Below are positions 6,346-13,810 of a DNA stretch of 14,080 nt, piece by piece. The position numbers were made by a program, and so were the translations under genes. A model generated the notes under the pieces. That model was not told the DNA's origin. It saw only the letters and a list, made by a program, of their open reading frames with translations, and made no database searches. The stretch is taken from assembly GCA_040752255.1 (NCBI GenBank), contig JBFMFD010000062.1:1-14080 (forward strand), written 5' to 3'. How positions within the stretch are numbered: the stretch's first letter is position 1; the number at the start of each line of letters is the position of its first letter. Origin of the DNA: J051 sp040752255 (GTDB lineage Bacteria > Armatimonadota > Fimbriimonadia > Fimbriimonadales > ATM1).

Positions 6346-7608
6346 ATGCGGCTGGCGGTCGTCTTCTTGCTCGTCCTCTTGATGCCCCTCGCGCTGTGGG
6401 GCCAGGGGCAGTCGCCCAGGTGGTGGAAGGGGAACCTGCACACGCACACGCTCTGGTCCGACGGCGACGACTATCCCGAAATGGTCGCGGACTGGTACAA
6501 GTTGCGCGGCTATCACTTCCTCGCGCTCTCCGATCACAACGTCCTCAGTGTCGGCGAGCGCTGGTTCGACGCGACGACCGGTCGAGGCGCGGGCCTCACG
6601 CTCGCCGCATACTTGAGGCGTTTCGGTGAGGACTGGGTGGAGATCAGGCGCGAGAACGGCAAGCGCCTGGTGCGCCTGAAAACGCTCGACGAGGTGCGCG
6701 CCATGCTCGAGCAGCCGGGCCGCTTCCTCATGATTCAAAGCGAGGAGATATCCGACGCCTATGACGGCAAGCCGATCCACGTGAACGCAACGAACATCCA
6801 GGGACTCATCCGACCGCAGGGCGGCAACTCCGTCTACGACACGATGCAGCGGAACGTGGACGCGGTGCTGCGGCAGCGAGAGCGCTCGGGAGTGCCGATG
6901 TTTCCCCACATCAATCATCCAAACTTCGGTTGGGCTGTAACCGCCGAGGACCTGATGCCCCTGCGCGGCGAAAAGTTCTTCGAGGTGTACAACGGCCACC
7001 CGGCGGTGCACAACTATGGCGACGCGACGCACTCGGGAACCGAGCGGATGTGGGACATCGTGCTTACGGCGCGCCTCGCCGAGCTCGGCCTGCCGGTGAT
7101 GTACGGCGTCGCCGTGGACGACGCGCACAACTATCACGACTTTCACTCGGGCGCGTCGAACCCCGGCCGCGCGTGGGTGATGGTGCGGGCACAAGAGTTG
7201 AGCGCGGAGGCGATTGTGGCGGCGATGGAGCGCGGAGACTTCTACTCCTCAACCGGCGTTACGCTGCGTGACGTTCGCGTTCAGGGGAGGTATCTGGTCG
7301 TTGAGATCGAGCCGGAGGATGGCGTCGAGTACACGACGACGTTCTACGGCACGCGCCTCGGCTACGACGCCTCGTCCATGCCGGTAACAGATGCGAGCGG
7401 CAACCCCCTGCCGGTCACGCGCATCTATAGCCGAGACGTCGGCAAGGTGCTGTCGGTGGTGAAGGGCACGACGGCGATCTACGAGCTCGACGGCGACGAG
7501 ATCTATGTGCGGGCGAAGGTGGTTTCGTCGAAGCCGAAGGCAAACCCCTATCGGGAGGGCGAGACGGAGATGGCCTGGACCCAGCCGCACGTCCCTCGGC
7601 GGGGGTGA
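6346..7608 (+). CDS. Exported PHP-domain metal-dependent phosphoesterase
   Basis: 420 aa. PHP domains bind two or three metal ions and hydrolyse phosphoester bonds; stand-alone exported members are usually of unknown substrate. Residues 1-20 form a signal peptide (MRLAVVFLLVLLMPLALWG, cleavage likely near Q20-Q22). PHP landmarks follow: NLHTHT with H32 and H34, D39, SDHN with D63-H64, a carboxylate in SEE (E133/E134), PHINHP with H188 and H191, and the C-terminal DD-H pair in AVDDAHNY (D258/D259, H261). Together these give the full metal-ligand set. Residues about 310-415 form a beta-rich C-terminal extension. The upstream in-frame GTG at 6319 would precede the signal peptide, so I use the ATG at 6346. 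It separates the restriction island from the HEPN operon and may be unrelated to defence. Confidence 0.85.
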   Translation: MRLAVVFLLVLLMPLALWGQGQSPRWWKGNLHTHTLWSDGDDYPEMVADWYKLRGYHFLALSDHNVLSVGERWFDATTGRGAGLTLAAYLRRFGEDWVEIRRENGKRLVRLKTLDEVRAMLEQPGRFLMIQSEEISDAYDGKPIHVNATNIQGLIRPQGGNSVYDTMQRNVDAVLRQRERSGVPMFPHINHPNFGWAVTAEDLMPLRGEKFFEVYNGHPAVHNYGDATHSGTERMWDIVLTARLAELGLPVMYGVAVDDAHNYHDFHSGASNPGRAWVMVRAQELSAEAIVAAMERGDFYSSTGVTLRDVRVQGRYLVVEIEPEDGVEYTTTFYGTRLGYDASSMPVTDASGNPLPVTRIYSRDVGKVLSVVKGTTAIYELDGDEIYVRAKVVSSKPKANPYREGETEMAWTQPHVPRRG

Positions 7609-7660
7609 CTCGGGCGTCCCCGGGCGGACGACTTGCGCTCCTCCAAGTCCGGCGCCGTCC

Positions 7661-7689
7661 GTGACACCCCCAAGGCTCTCTGGTAAACT
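7661..7689 (+). promoter_or_regulatory. sigma70-type promoter of the two-gene HEPN operon
   Basis: GTGACA (7661-7666, one mismatch to TTGACA), a 17-bp spacer and TAAACT (7684-7689), ending 12 nt before the ATG at 7702. A hairpin-prone GC-rich segment (about 7625-7661) sits between this promoter and the upstream stop, without a T-run. Confidence 0.65.
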
Positions 7690-7701
7690 CCATACAAGAA
7701 G

Positions 7702-8064
7702 ATGCCCGAGTTCCCGACGAGACGAATAGAGAGCATTGACGGCTCCGGCTACCTGGAAGCGAACTTCGGCGCCGATGAGCGTGTGCATTTCCGCGTGTCG
7801 AGTGGCCACCCTGCTCTGCCGCCCGCCGAGTTCAGCAGTCTTCCCGACCGGTTGCTGTTCTTAGCAAACGGATCCACCCCGCGGTTCGACGCGCCCATGA
7901 TGGGCGGCCATTGCGTGTTCGAACTTGCCGGCGCCCAGGTTCAGCTCCGGTGCAAGACGCATCGATGGCCGACCGAGCGGAGTCTGATCTTCGACCGCGT
8001 TGCCGTGATGCAATTGGCGTCCGCGCTGATGGAGGACATTGATGAGCAAGGCGCCACAACCTGA
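7702..8064 (+). CDS. Unrecognised 120-aa protein, partner of the HEPN-like gene
   Basis: I do not recognise a family. The 120-aa product has no signal peptide or membrane segment. It looks mostly beta-stranded (for example YLEANFGADERVHFRV at 17-32 and HCVFELAGAQVQLRCK at 70-85), followed by an acidic C-terminal helix (VAVMQLASALMEDIDEQ). It has its own promoter, and its last 23 nt overlap the start of the following HEPN-like gene, so the two are translated together and probably act together. By position it could be an antitoxin, a sensor, or an accessory of that protein; this is inference from order only. AAGAAG just before the ATG is a weak ribosome binding site. Confidence 0.7.
   Translation: MPEFPTRRIESIDGSGYLEANFGADERVHFRVSSGHPALPPAEFSSLPDRLLFLANGSTPRFDAPMMGGHCVFELAGAQVQLRCKTHRWPTERSLIFDRVAVMQLASALMEDIDEQGATT
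8031..8036 (+). promoter_or_regulatory. Ribosome binding site of the HEPN-like gene
   Basis: GGAGGA with 5-nt spacing to the ATG at 8042, located inside the end of the upstream ORF. It favours the ATG at 8042 over the TTG at 8039. Confidence 0.65.
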
Positions 8065-8572
8065 TCCCTTCTTTTGGCATGAAACAGGATCGAACCTGTT
8101 TCAGGCAGCGAACTTCCATCTCCGTCTTCTCGACGAACTGGACCCGAGCACGCACGTCGTAGGACTGCCCGAGGCAAGGAACCTCGACCATCCTAACCCT
8201 TACAGGGAACAAGCGAGGAAGCGAACTCACTGGATGCTAGTGGGGATGGCGGTGGAGAATTGGCTCAAGGGACTCATTGTGGCTGCCAGCGTCGATGCCA
8301 GACAGATCTGGCCTACTCATGATCTTGCGAAGTTGGCATTGGCTGCTGGGCTGGACCTGGAGGAAGAGGATGAAAAGTTTCTCACTACCCTTGCAGGTGC
8401 AGTACGTTGGGCCGGCAGATACCCGTCACCGAACCGCGACTCGGAGCTGCACGACTTCAACGAGGAGTGCCTAACCAAGGAGAGGTACGAGCGAGTGGCG
8501 AAAAAAATACTGGACCGGCACGATGAACTCGACAAGTCGTTCGACAGCACCGAGTTCGATCAGCTCGACTAA
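8042..8572 (+). CDS. HEPN-like domain protein (possible RNase or defence effector)
   Basis: 176 aa, largely helical. The middle resembles the HEPN fold of the PF05168 type: a helix AVENWLKGLIVA (70-81), then THDLAKLA (92-99), then a helix ending in RYP (126-128). HEPN proteins include metal-independent RNases of toxin-antitoxin and abortive-infection systems whose active site is Rx4-6H. Here R87-x5-H93 (RQIWPTH) fits that spacing, although the residue after Arg is Gln rather than the common polar Asn/Asp/His, so activity is uncertain. The C-terminus is acidic. It overlaps the 120-aa gene by 23 nt and converges with the restriction operon with an 11-bp gap. Some HEPN proteins are inactive binding modules, so the defence role is a hypothesis. 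Confidence 0.6.
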   Translation: MSKAPQPDPFFWHETGSNLFQAANFHLRLLDELDPSTHVVGLPEARNLDHPNPYREQARKRTHWMLVGMAVENWLKGLIVAASVDARQIWPTHDLAKLALAAGLDLEEEDEKFLTTLAGAVRWAGRYPSPNRDSELHDFNEECLTKERYERVAKKILDRHDELDKSFDSTEFDQLD

Positions 8573-8583
8573 TGTGGCATCGG

Positions 8584-9897
8584 TTAGTGCCTGCCGAACG
8601 CCGCGGGCCAGCCGCCGTGGGCGTCAATCACCTCGTCCAACCTTTCCATCAACCGAATCGTCTCCGCCACGTTCGCCACGATCTTCGCGTAGTGTTCGAG
8701 GTCGTCTGCGCCGAGGGTTCGGTCCTTGCGGTCCTTCAGCCACTTTTCGCAAACTCGGTAGCCGCCGATGTGGAAGTCCCACACTTCGCGCGGGACGGGG
8801 GAGAAGTACTGCGCCTTGTTGATCCACACGCGCCCTGCTGAGACTGGGGCCGTAGCGCTCTCGGCCCCCTCCCCGGCCCTCCCCACAAGCGGGGTGGGGG
8901 CTTCGTACCGCACCCGCTCCACCAGGTCGCTCCCCGGGATCGGATACTTCGGCATGTCGGCTCCAGCCTTGCGCACGAGGTGCAGAGCGACCAATTCCTC
9001 TCCGATGCGCGAGAGTTCTCGGAAGAGCGCGTCGCTCCCCGGCAGGGGCACGCGCGGGAAGTCAATCGCCAGGAACTCTTCATACCGCGAGCGATAGGTG
9101 GGCGAGTGGAAGACGGCGTAGATGTAGTGGAACACGTCCTCCGGCGTGAAGGCGGGCGCTTCGTTTCCGATGGACCCTCTGAGGGCACGAAGGAACCCGT
9201 CGGCGAGGTTCGCCTTGCGCTCCGTCTCCATCGCCAGGTCGCCGGCGGGGTAGAGGTAGAGGGGGAACGCGTAGTTAACCTCCTTGACACTGACCGTGTG
9301 GTGCGTCGTGAGCACATCAGCAGCGAAGCAATGGTGAAACCCTGCGTCAATCTCGATGCTCCTGGTGGCGCTAAGAACTCGGTTTCCCCCAGCCAGCATG
9401 TGCCCCATCACCTCGCCCCGGGGCCGACAGATGAAGCCCCGCGAGCGTCCTGTGAAGTACGTCCAGCGGATGTCGAACGGTCGGTAGAGGATGGGGACGA
9501 TGTTCCCTTTCACCGGCCCTGAGTCGCGCAGATCCTTCTGAGCGTCCGCAACCTTCCAATCCTGGACGTCCCGCCCCAGTTGGTACTTGCGTCGCGCTTG
9601 CTCCGGTTCGAGAGCGACGAAGTCGGTAACGGTCTGCCACAGTTCGTCCCGTGTAAAGTGTATGGTGAGGCGGTCTCTGGCGGTTACGATGCCGACGCTG
9701 TTGACGGGGAACACCTCGTTGACCTTCCACCACTCGCCATACTCGCCCCAGAGGGAGAGGTCGAACGGCTTGAAGAGGTACCAGGGGGTCTGCGGCTCGA
9801 TCTCCGTCCACTCGGTTGTGGCGACGTCAAGCCGCTCCAGCGCGGCGTACTTCCCCTCGCGGGGGCCGTAGAGGTCGGCGTGGCGGATCCGGCTCAT
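8584..9897 (-). CDS. Separate C-terminal target-recognition part of a Type ISP/IIG-like enzyme
   Basis: 437 aa. The sequence matches what normally follows the methyltransferase domain in Type ISP-like single-chain restriction enzymes: it begins at RIRHADLYGPREGKY (3-17), continues with WYLFKPFD (39-46), VKGNIVPILYRPFDIRWTYFTG (129-150 region), VFHYIYAVFHSPTYR (255-269), INKAQYF (359-365) and FHIGGYRVCEKWLKDRKDR (375-393), and ends in a helical bundle. Only Met-Ser precedes the family sequence, so almost nothing was lost at the break. No catalytic motifs are present; the role would be to read the DNA site for the methyltransferase/nuclease encoded at 11741-13603. The ATG overlaps the previous stop as ATGA, with a G-rich stretch 6-7 nt upstream as a possible ribosome binding site. 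Residues about 334-354 look like an extra, low-complexity insertion. Confidence 0.85.
   Translation of the reverse strand: MSRIRHADLYGPREGKYAALERLDVATTEWTEIEPQTPWYLFKPFDLSLWGEYGEWWKVNEVFPVNSVGIVTARDRLTIHFTRDELWQTVTDFVALEPEQARRKYQLGRDVQDWKVADAQKDLRDSGPVKGNIVPILYRPFDIRWTYFTGRSRGFICRPRGEVMGHMLAGGNRVLSATRSIEIDAGFHHCFAADVLTTHHTVSVKEVNYAFPLYLYPAGDLAMETERKANLADGFLRALRGSIGNEAPAFTPEDVFHYIYAVFHSPTYRSRYEEFLAIDFPRVPLPGSDALFRELSRIGEELVALHLVRKAGADMPKYPIPGSDLVERVRYEAPTPLVGRAGEGAESATAPVSAGRVWINKAQYFSPVPREVWDFHIGGYRVCEKWLKDRKDRTLGADDLEHYAKIVANVAETIRLMERLDEVIDAHGGWPAAFGRH
8865..8884 (-). other. G-quadruplex-type run inside the target-recognition gene
   Basis: On the coding (minus) strand four G-runs of 4, 3, 4 and 5 are separated by loops of 1, 2 and 1 nt, a textbook G-quadruplex motif. 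The adjoining CCCC/GGGG (8881-8884 and 8891-8894) can also pair as a hairpin. It encodes the low-complexity segment at residues about 334-354 of the protein. Confidence 0.6.
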
Positions 9898-10640
9898 TGC
9901 CCGACCCCCGTTCGCGGCGGGCGCGGCGCGACGCAGTACGGCATCTCATCGAAGGTCCTGCCATCCAGCAATCTTCCGGTCGTGTGTTTTCGGACGCCGC
10001 CCCACTGCTTGAAGAAAAATGCGACCGCGGCCTTGCGGCATTGAGCGCGGATGGATCGCACCCACGCGGGATCCATCGGCCTCGCCTTCGGGCCCGACTC
10101 GCCGCCTACGATCACCCAATGGATGCCTTCAAGAGGCAGGCTGTCGAGCGGGCCGATCAGCGGTTCGCACGAGAGGAAGCGCACGGCCGCAGGAACCGCC
10201 CTGAGGTCGTGCACGCGGTGCAAGACCCTCTCGTCCTCCACGCTCACGCCCATCCAGACGTTGGGCGGCCACGGTAGGGCGTTGGCGCACTGCTTGAGCC
10301 GGTCGCTCCGCTTGGTGAGGATTTGGAAGGTGTGCTGGGGACACGCCTCCATCGTCCCAAACACACGCAAGATGAAATCCAAGGGAACGTCCGGGTGGAA
10401 CAGATCGCTCATGGAGTTGACGAAGATCACGCGAGGAGCCTTCCAGCGCTTTGGGCGGTCAATGAGGTCTTCGTGCAGGGTGATCTTGAAGCCGTTGCGG
10501 TAGCGGCCGGATCCCATCGCCTTGAGGCGCTTGGCTAAGCGCTCGGCGTAGCAGTGCTTGCAGCCCTGGCTGACTTTCGTGCATCCCGTTACGGGGTTCC
10601 ACGTCGCCTCTGTCCATTCGATCTTTGAGTTGTCAGCCAT
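9894..10640 (-). CDS. Gp37/Gp68-family (DUF5131) three-cysteine protein
   Basis: 248 aa. The start MADNSKIEWTEATWNPVTGC is typical of the phage Gp37/Gp68 (DUF5131) family. The three cysteines C20, C27 and C30 (C-x6-C-x2-C, followed by Tyr-Ala-Glu) resemble a 4Fe-4S-binding radical-SAM motif with unusual spacing. Further family landmarks are NSMSDLFH (~75-82), ILTKRSDR (~107-114), SCEPL (~158), VIVGGESGP (~176-184) and FFFKQWGG (~208-215) before a short C-terminal tail. The reaction is not known to me; members are found on phages and mobile elements and often beside a TcmP gene, as here. The ATG at 10640 overlaps the tcmP stop by 8 nt, and its own stop overlaps the next ATG. The open frame extends further upstream but only inside tcmP. 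Confidence 0.88.
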   Translation of the reverse strand: MADNSKIEWTEATWNPVTGCTKVSQGCKHCYAERLAKRLKAMGSGRYRNGFKITLHEDLIDRPKRWKAPRVIFVNSMSDLFHPDVPLDFILRVFGTMEACPQHTFQILTKRSDRLKQCANALPWPPNVWMGVSVEDERVLHRVHDLRAVPAAVRFLSCEPLIGPLDSLPLEGIHWVIVGGESGPKARPMDPAWVRSIRAQCRKAAVAFFFKQWGGVRKHTTGRLLDGRTFDEMPYCVAPRPPRTGVGQ

Positions 10641-11739
10641 GGTTGTCCGACTTGCTGCCCGGGAAGCGGATGACAGCATCCGGAGGGAAGGTACCTGTCC
10701 TCCGCGGTTTTCCGCTCGCCTTGAGTGGGTTGACCCGGACATCTCCGTCACCTTCAAGCTTCCTCAGCGCTGGTCTCACGTGCTTGTCAATGAACGGGGT
10801 GTCGTTCACAATGAACTCAATGACTTCTTTGACAGAAACCTGGCCAGCCTGGCGGAAGCGGTTCATGATAGACTTGGAGACAATCGCCGTTACGTCCATT
10901 GTGAACAAGACCGGTTGGTCGACATCTGTCGCATCGGAGAACCGAAACTCGCCGTCCGGGTCCACCTTCCACATGGCCTCCTTCATTCTCTTGTGACCAA
11001 GATGATTGTTCGACGCGAAGAACAAGTAGTAGACCACCCTGTCCCGCTCGTCACGCATTTCAAAGAAGCGAACGAACCGTGCTGCCTCAAGCAGTTGCTG
11101 CTGGTACAGATCACGGAGCGCGACGATGCGATCAGATGCAGCCGAATCGACGATCTCCAGCACTCTCTTCGTCCCGAAAAGGTCGATGATGAGAGCCCTG
11201 ATCTTTTCGTTTGGATGCCCAAGGAATCGATTGACGGCGTCGGCCGAGAAGGTGATCAGAACCTCTGTGCTCCGGTAACTTAACAGCCGCTTGAGCAAGG
11301 CGTACGGCACTTTCGAAAACCCAAACGGATCGACAAAGACAAACATTGGCGGCATTCTTGTTGTGGCTAAGTGGTCCAGCAGCGAACGCAAGTAGCCGTC
11401 AAAGTGCGCACGCTCGCACTTGATGGCTACATTTGGAGGTGGCTTCTGAGAACGCAATTCGAGCGTCAAGTGGTGAAGGCGCTGACGGTCCCAGTCTGTG
11501 AAGTGGAGTTCGGCCTGAACCCCCTCGGGAAGTCCCTGAGCTGCTTCGATCGCGACTAGTGGCGAGCCCGCTTCACCCCCTTGGTATCGACCCGGGCCGC
11601 AAAAACCGTCCACATAGACCAGTTTCGAGAAACTGCTCGCAAGGATGCGAAACCAGGCACCTAGGTACCTGCGCAAGATCTCGTGCTTGGCCCGCGTGTG
11701 AGGCTTGATCTTCCAAAGTGTCCCTTGCGGAGTGGTCAT
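10633..11739 (-). CDS. tcmP: Three-Cys-motif partner protein TcmP
   Basis: 368 aa. Family features: an N-terminal HTRAKHEILRRYL segment (14-26), the Rossmann-like start LVYVDGFCGPGRYQGGEAGSP (40-60) and PMFVFVDPFGF (131-141), followed by a mostly helical C-terminal half. The N-terminal part resembles a SAM-dependent methyltransferase fold, but I see no proven catalytic motif. TcmP is named for its co-occurrence with three-cysteine (Gp37/Gp68) proteins, and that partner is the next gene, overlapping by 8 nt. The ATG at 11739 is 1 nt after the stop of the methyltransferase gene with only a weak upstream AGG, so translation is probably coupled. By eye its base composition is lower in G+C than the flanking restriction ORFs, consistent with separate origin. 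Confidence 0.88.
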   Translation of the reverse strand: MTTPQGTLWKIKPHTRAKHEILRRYLGAWFRILASSFSKLVYVDGFCGPGRYQGGEAGSPLVAIEAAQGLPEGVQAELHFTDWDRQRLHHLTLELRSQKPPPNVAIKCERAHFDGYLRSLLDHLATTRMPPMFVFVDPFGFSKVPYALLKRLLSYRSTEVLITFSADAVNRFLGHPNEKIRALIIDLFGTKRVLEIVDSAASDRIVALRDLYQQQLLEAARFVRFFEMRDERDRVVYYLFFASNNHLGHKRMKEAMWKVDPDGEFRFSDATDVDQPVLFTMDVTAIVSKSIMNRFRQAGQVSVKEVIEFIVNDTPFIDKHVRPALRKLEGDGDVRVNPLKASGKPRRTGTFPPDAVIRFPGSKSDNHG

Positions 11740-11740
11740 T

Positions 11741-13603
11741 TCACTTCGCCAACCTCACGCAAACGCAGATCGCCACGCCCTGCTGGATGTCGAAGACGTT
11801 CTCGTCCTTCCCTCCGCCTGGCGCGGTCTCCTTCTTCTTGGTGTTGCCGTGCAGGTCGAGCACGTAGATCTTATCGAACGTCCGCATAAGGCTCTGCCTC
11901 ATTCCTCGGAACGTCGGGTTGTCGAGGTAGCCGTGGTTCGTGATGAACGCCAGGATGCCTTGGCCGGTGCGCTCGATTCTCCACTGCGCGAAGCGGATGA
12001 ACTTCACGTAGTCGTCCTGCAGCCACTTCGGGTTCTTCTCGCCCAGCGCCTTCCCGTCCACTTTGTAGTAGTCTTGGAGCAGTTTGCCGATGAAGGTCGG
12101 GTTGCCGTCGTCGTCTTTGCTGCGGTTCGCCGAATGGCCCGAGTAGGGCGGGTTGCCGAGCACGACCATCACCGGGTAGTCCTTCTTCACCGCGCCCGCC
12201 GCATTCGCTTCCTCGACGAGATACTGGCTGAAGGGAAGGACCTCCTCGGAACGGAACGCCTCCGCGAGCGAGTTCGTTAGGTACACGCCGAGCCGCTCAT
12301 CGCCCGAGAAGTCGTAACCCGTCTCCTGGAGCAGGATGCCCAACTTCATGTGCGCTACGGCGTACGGCGCCATGAGCAGTTCGAACCCGTGAACCCGCGG
12401 CAAGAGGTGCTCCGGAACGTAGGACGGCCACCGCCCGGCGTTCCCCGTCTCGACGAAGTGCTGATGGATGTGCCGGATAACGTGGTACAGAAACGTCCCC
12501 GTGCCGACGGCGGGGTCGAGCACGTGCAGGCGGTGCGTCTCGAGTTCCTCGCCTGAGTCGCGAGGCGCCCAGCGAATCTTCGTGCTGTCCGCCAAGCCGT
12601 CGGTGATGCCGAAGTCCGTCTTCAGGATATGGTCAACGCTCCGAACGATGTAGGAGACAACCGGCTCGGGCGTGTAGTACACGCCGCGCACCTCGCGCAG
12701 GTCGGGGTCGTAGGCTCGCAGGAAGTCCTCGTAGAAGTGAACGACCGGATCCTCTTGCCTCGTGCGCTTGCCGAAGTCCTTGAGGATGGCTGCGATGTCG
12801 GCGTGGTTCAAAAGGGACACGAGGTCGTCCACCACCCACGGAAGCCGGTCATCCAGCTCCGGCCCGGCAATGTGTCCGAACAGCCGCCGCAAGAAGGGAT
12901 TCGTTTTCGGCAAGGCATAGGGCGCTGACTGTCTGGTGAACGGCTTGCCCGGCTCTGCGCTGCACTTCGCCGCGAAGAGACCGTATGCGATCGTCTGCGC
13001 ATACATATCAGCGAACTCATCTGGGGCGAGGTCGTGGATGAGCACTTTTCGGAATGCATCGAGTTGCGTGTGCAGGGTGCCGTCTTCGATCTCGGTCCTC
13101 ACTGCGGCCTCGGTGACGTGGCGCATGATGAGCGCAAGCCCTGCCATGCGCTCTGCAAGCTCACCCGGCTTGGAGACCGAGAGGCTCTCGGCGTGGAGGA
13201 AGTTCGTCAGGAGTTCGAGGACCTTCTCCTCATCACTCTCAATGTCCGCCCGTTGGACGAGTTCGCCGTTTCGAAACCAGTCGAACTGGGTGTAGTTGGT
13301 GAGCACCAGGTTCGCAAGGCCGCGGCGGTAGCGCCGGAGTTGCTCGGTCTTTGCTATCGCGTTCAGATTGGCGTCGACGTCTTTGGTCTCGATGTAGCCG
13401 ACGGGAACGGCTCCCCTCAAGATGCGCATGTCGGGCGCGCCGACTTCGGTGTTGCGCTTCGGCTCGTTGATCGCCTCAAGGTCGCTGTCCAGATCCTCGA
13501 TCAGCGCCTTCAGGGTCGGCCGATGCGTGTGCTCGGTCGAGTCGCCGCGCGCGACTGCGCTCTCGATCCTCGCTCGGTAGGTGCGTATGGGCTTCATAAG
13601 CAT
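11741..13603 (-). CDS. Nuclease-methyltransferase part of a Type ISP/IIG-like restriction enzyme
   Basis: 620 aa. Such enzymes cut foreign DNA and methylate adenine N6 in the host's sites. The N-terminus carries a PD-(D/E)XK nuclease signature: APDMRI (D58) followed by GYIETKD (E72, K74). A helical coupler follows (VHFYEDFLRAYDP, 288-300; RGVYYTPEPVVSYIVRSVDH, 306-325). The methyltransferase has motif I DPAVGTGTF (363-371), GFELLMAPYAVAHMKLG (406-422) and catalytic NPPY (484-487). There is no Walker A/DEAD helicase, so it differs from full Type ISP enzymes such as LlaBIII. The ORF stops right after NVFDIQQGVAICVCVRLAK, where family members normally run on into the target-recognition region now encoded at 8584-9897. 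The ATG at 13603 has CCAGG 6 nt upstream; the ATG at 13597 is the alternative. Confidence 0.88.
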   Translation of the reverse strand: MLMKPIRTYRARIESAVARGDSTEHTHRPTLKALIEDLDSDLEAINEPKRNTEVGAPDMRILRGAVPVGYIETKDVDANLNAIAKTEQLRRYRRGLANLVLTNYTQFDWFRNGELVQRADIESDEEKVLELLTNFLHAESLSVSKPGELAERMAGLALIMRHVTEAAVRTEIEDGTLHTQLDAFRKVLIHDLAPDEFADMYAQTIAYGLFAAKCSAEPGKPFTRQSAPYALPKTNPFLRRLFGHIAGPELDDRLPWVVDDLVSLLNHADIAAILKDFGKRTRQEDPVVHFYEDFLRAYDPDLREVRGVYYTPEPVVSYIVRSVDHILKTDFGITDGLADSTKIRWAPRDSGEELETHRLHVLDPAVGTGTFLYHVIRHIHQHFVETGNAGRWPSYVPEHLLPRVHGFELLMAPYAVAHMKLGILLQETGYDFSGDERLGVYLTNSLAEAFRSEEVLPFSQYLVEEANAAGAVKKDYPVMVVLGNPPYSGHSANRSKDDDGNPTFIGKLLQDYYKVDGKALGEKNPKWLQDDYVKFIRFAQWRIERTGQGILAFITNHGYLDNPTFRGMRQSLMRTFDKIYVLDLHGNTKKKETAPGGGKDENVFDIQQGVAICVCVRLAK

Positions 13604-13667
13604 CAGCAGCCTGGCGGCGCTAAGGGTACTCAATGAGCGGGGGAGGATGGGAGCGCGGGCCGTGTCG

Positions 13668-13683
13668 CCAGTATGAATACTGG
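13668..13683. promoter_or_regulatory. Operator-like perfect dyad upstream of restriction island 2
   Basis: CCAGTAT-GA-ATACTGG is a perfect 16-bp inverted repeat in the 207-bp divergent spacer, about 65 bp before the nuclease-methyltransferase start. On the minus strand it contains CATACT, a possible -10 box. It is a plausible regulator site for the operon; no regulator gene is nearby. Confidence 0.45.
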
Positions 13684-13810
13684 GGAGAGCGTACCGGTTT
13701 GGGTCTCCGGGGCGTCCAATCGGCAAGAAAAACCGCATTGCGGGCGGTATCTGAAGCGCTTTTGCAGTACACTTGAGGGCAAGGAAACCGTCCGCAAGGA
13801 GCCAAGAAAG

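Noticed and set aside
6145..7194. 349-aa minus-strand ORF
   Set aside because: Antisense to the PHP gene, whose metal ligands are all on the plus strand; the residue make-up is that of a GC-rich shadow frame.
10558..11283. 241-aa plus-strand ORF
   Set aside because: Antisense to tcmP and the start of the Gp37/Gp68 gene, both of which have family motifs.
11741..13603. Full Type ISP enzyme with helicase
   Set aside because: No Walker A or DEAD/DExH motif exists between the nuclease signature (58-74) and methyltransferase motif I (363), and the spacing is too short for a helicase domain.
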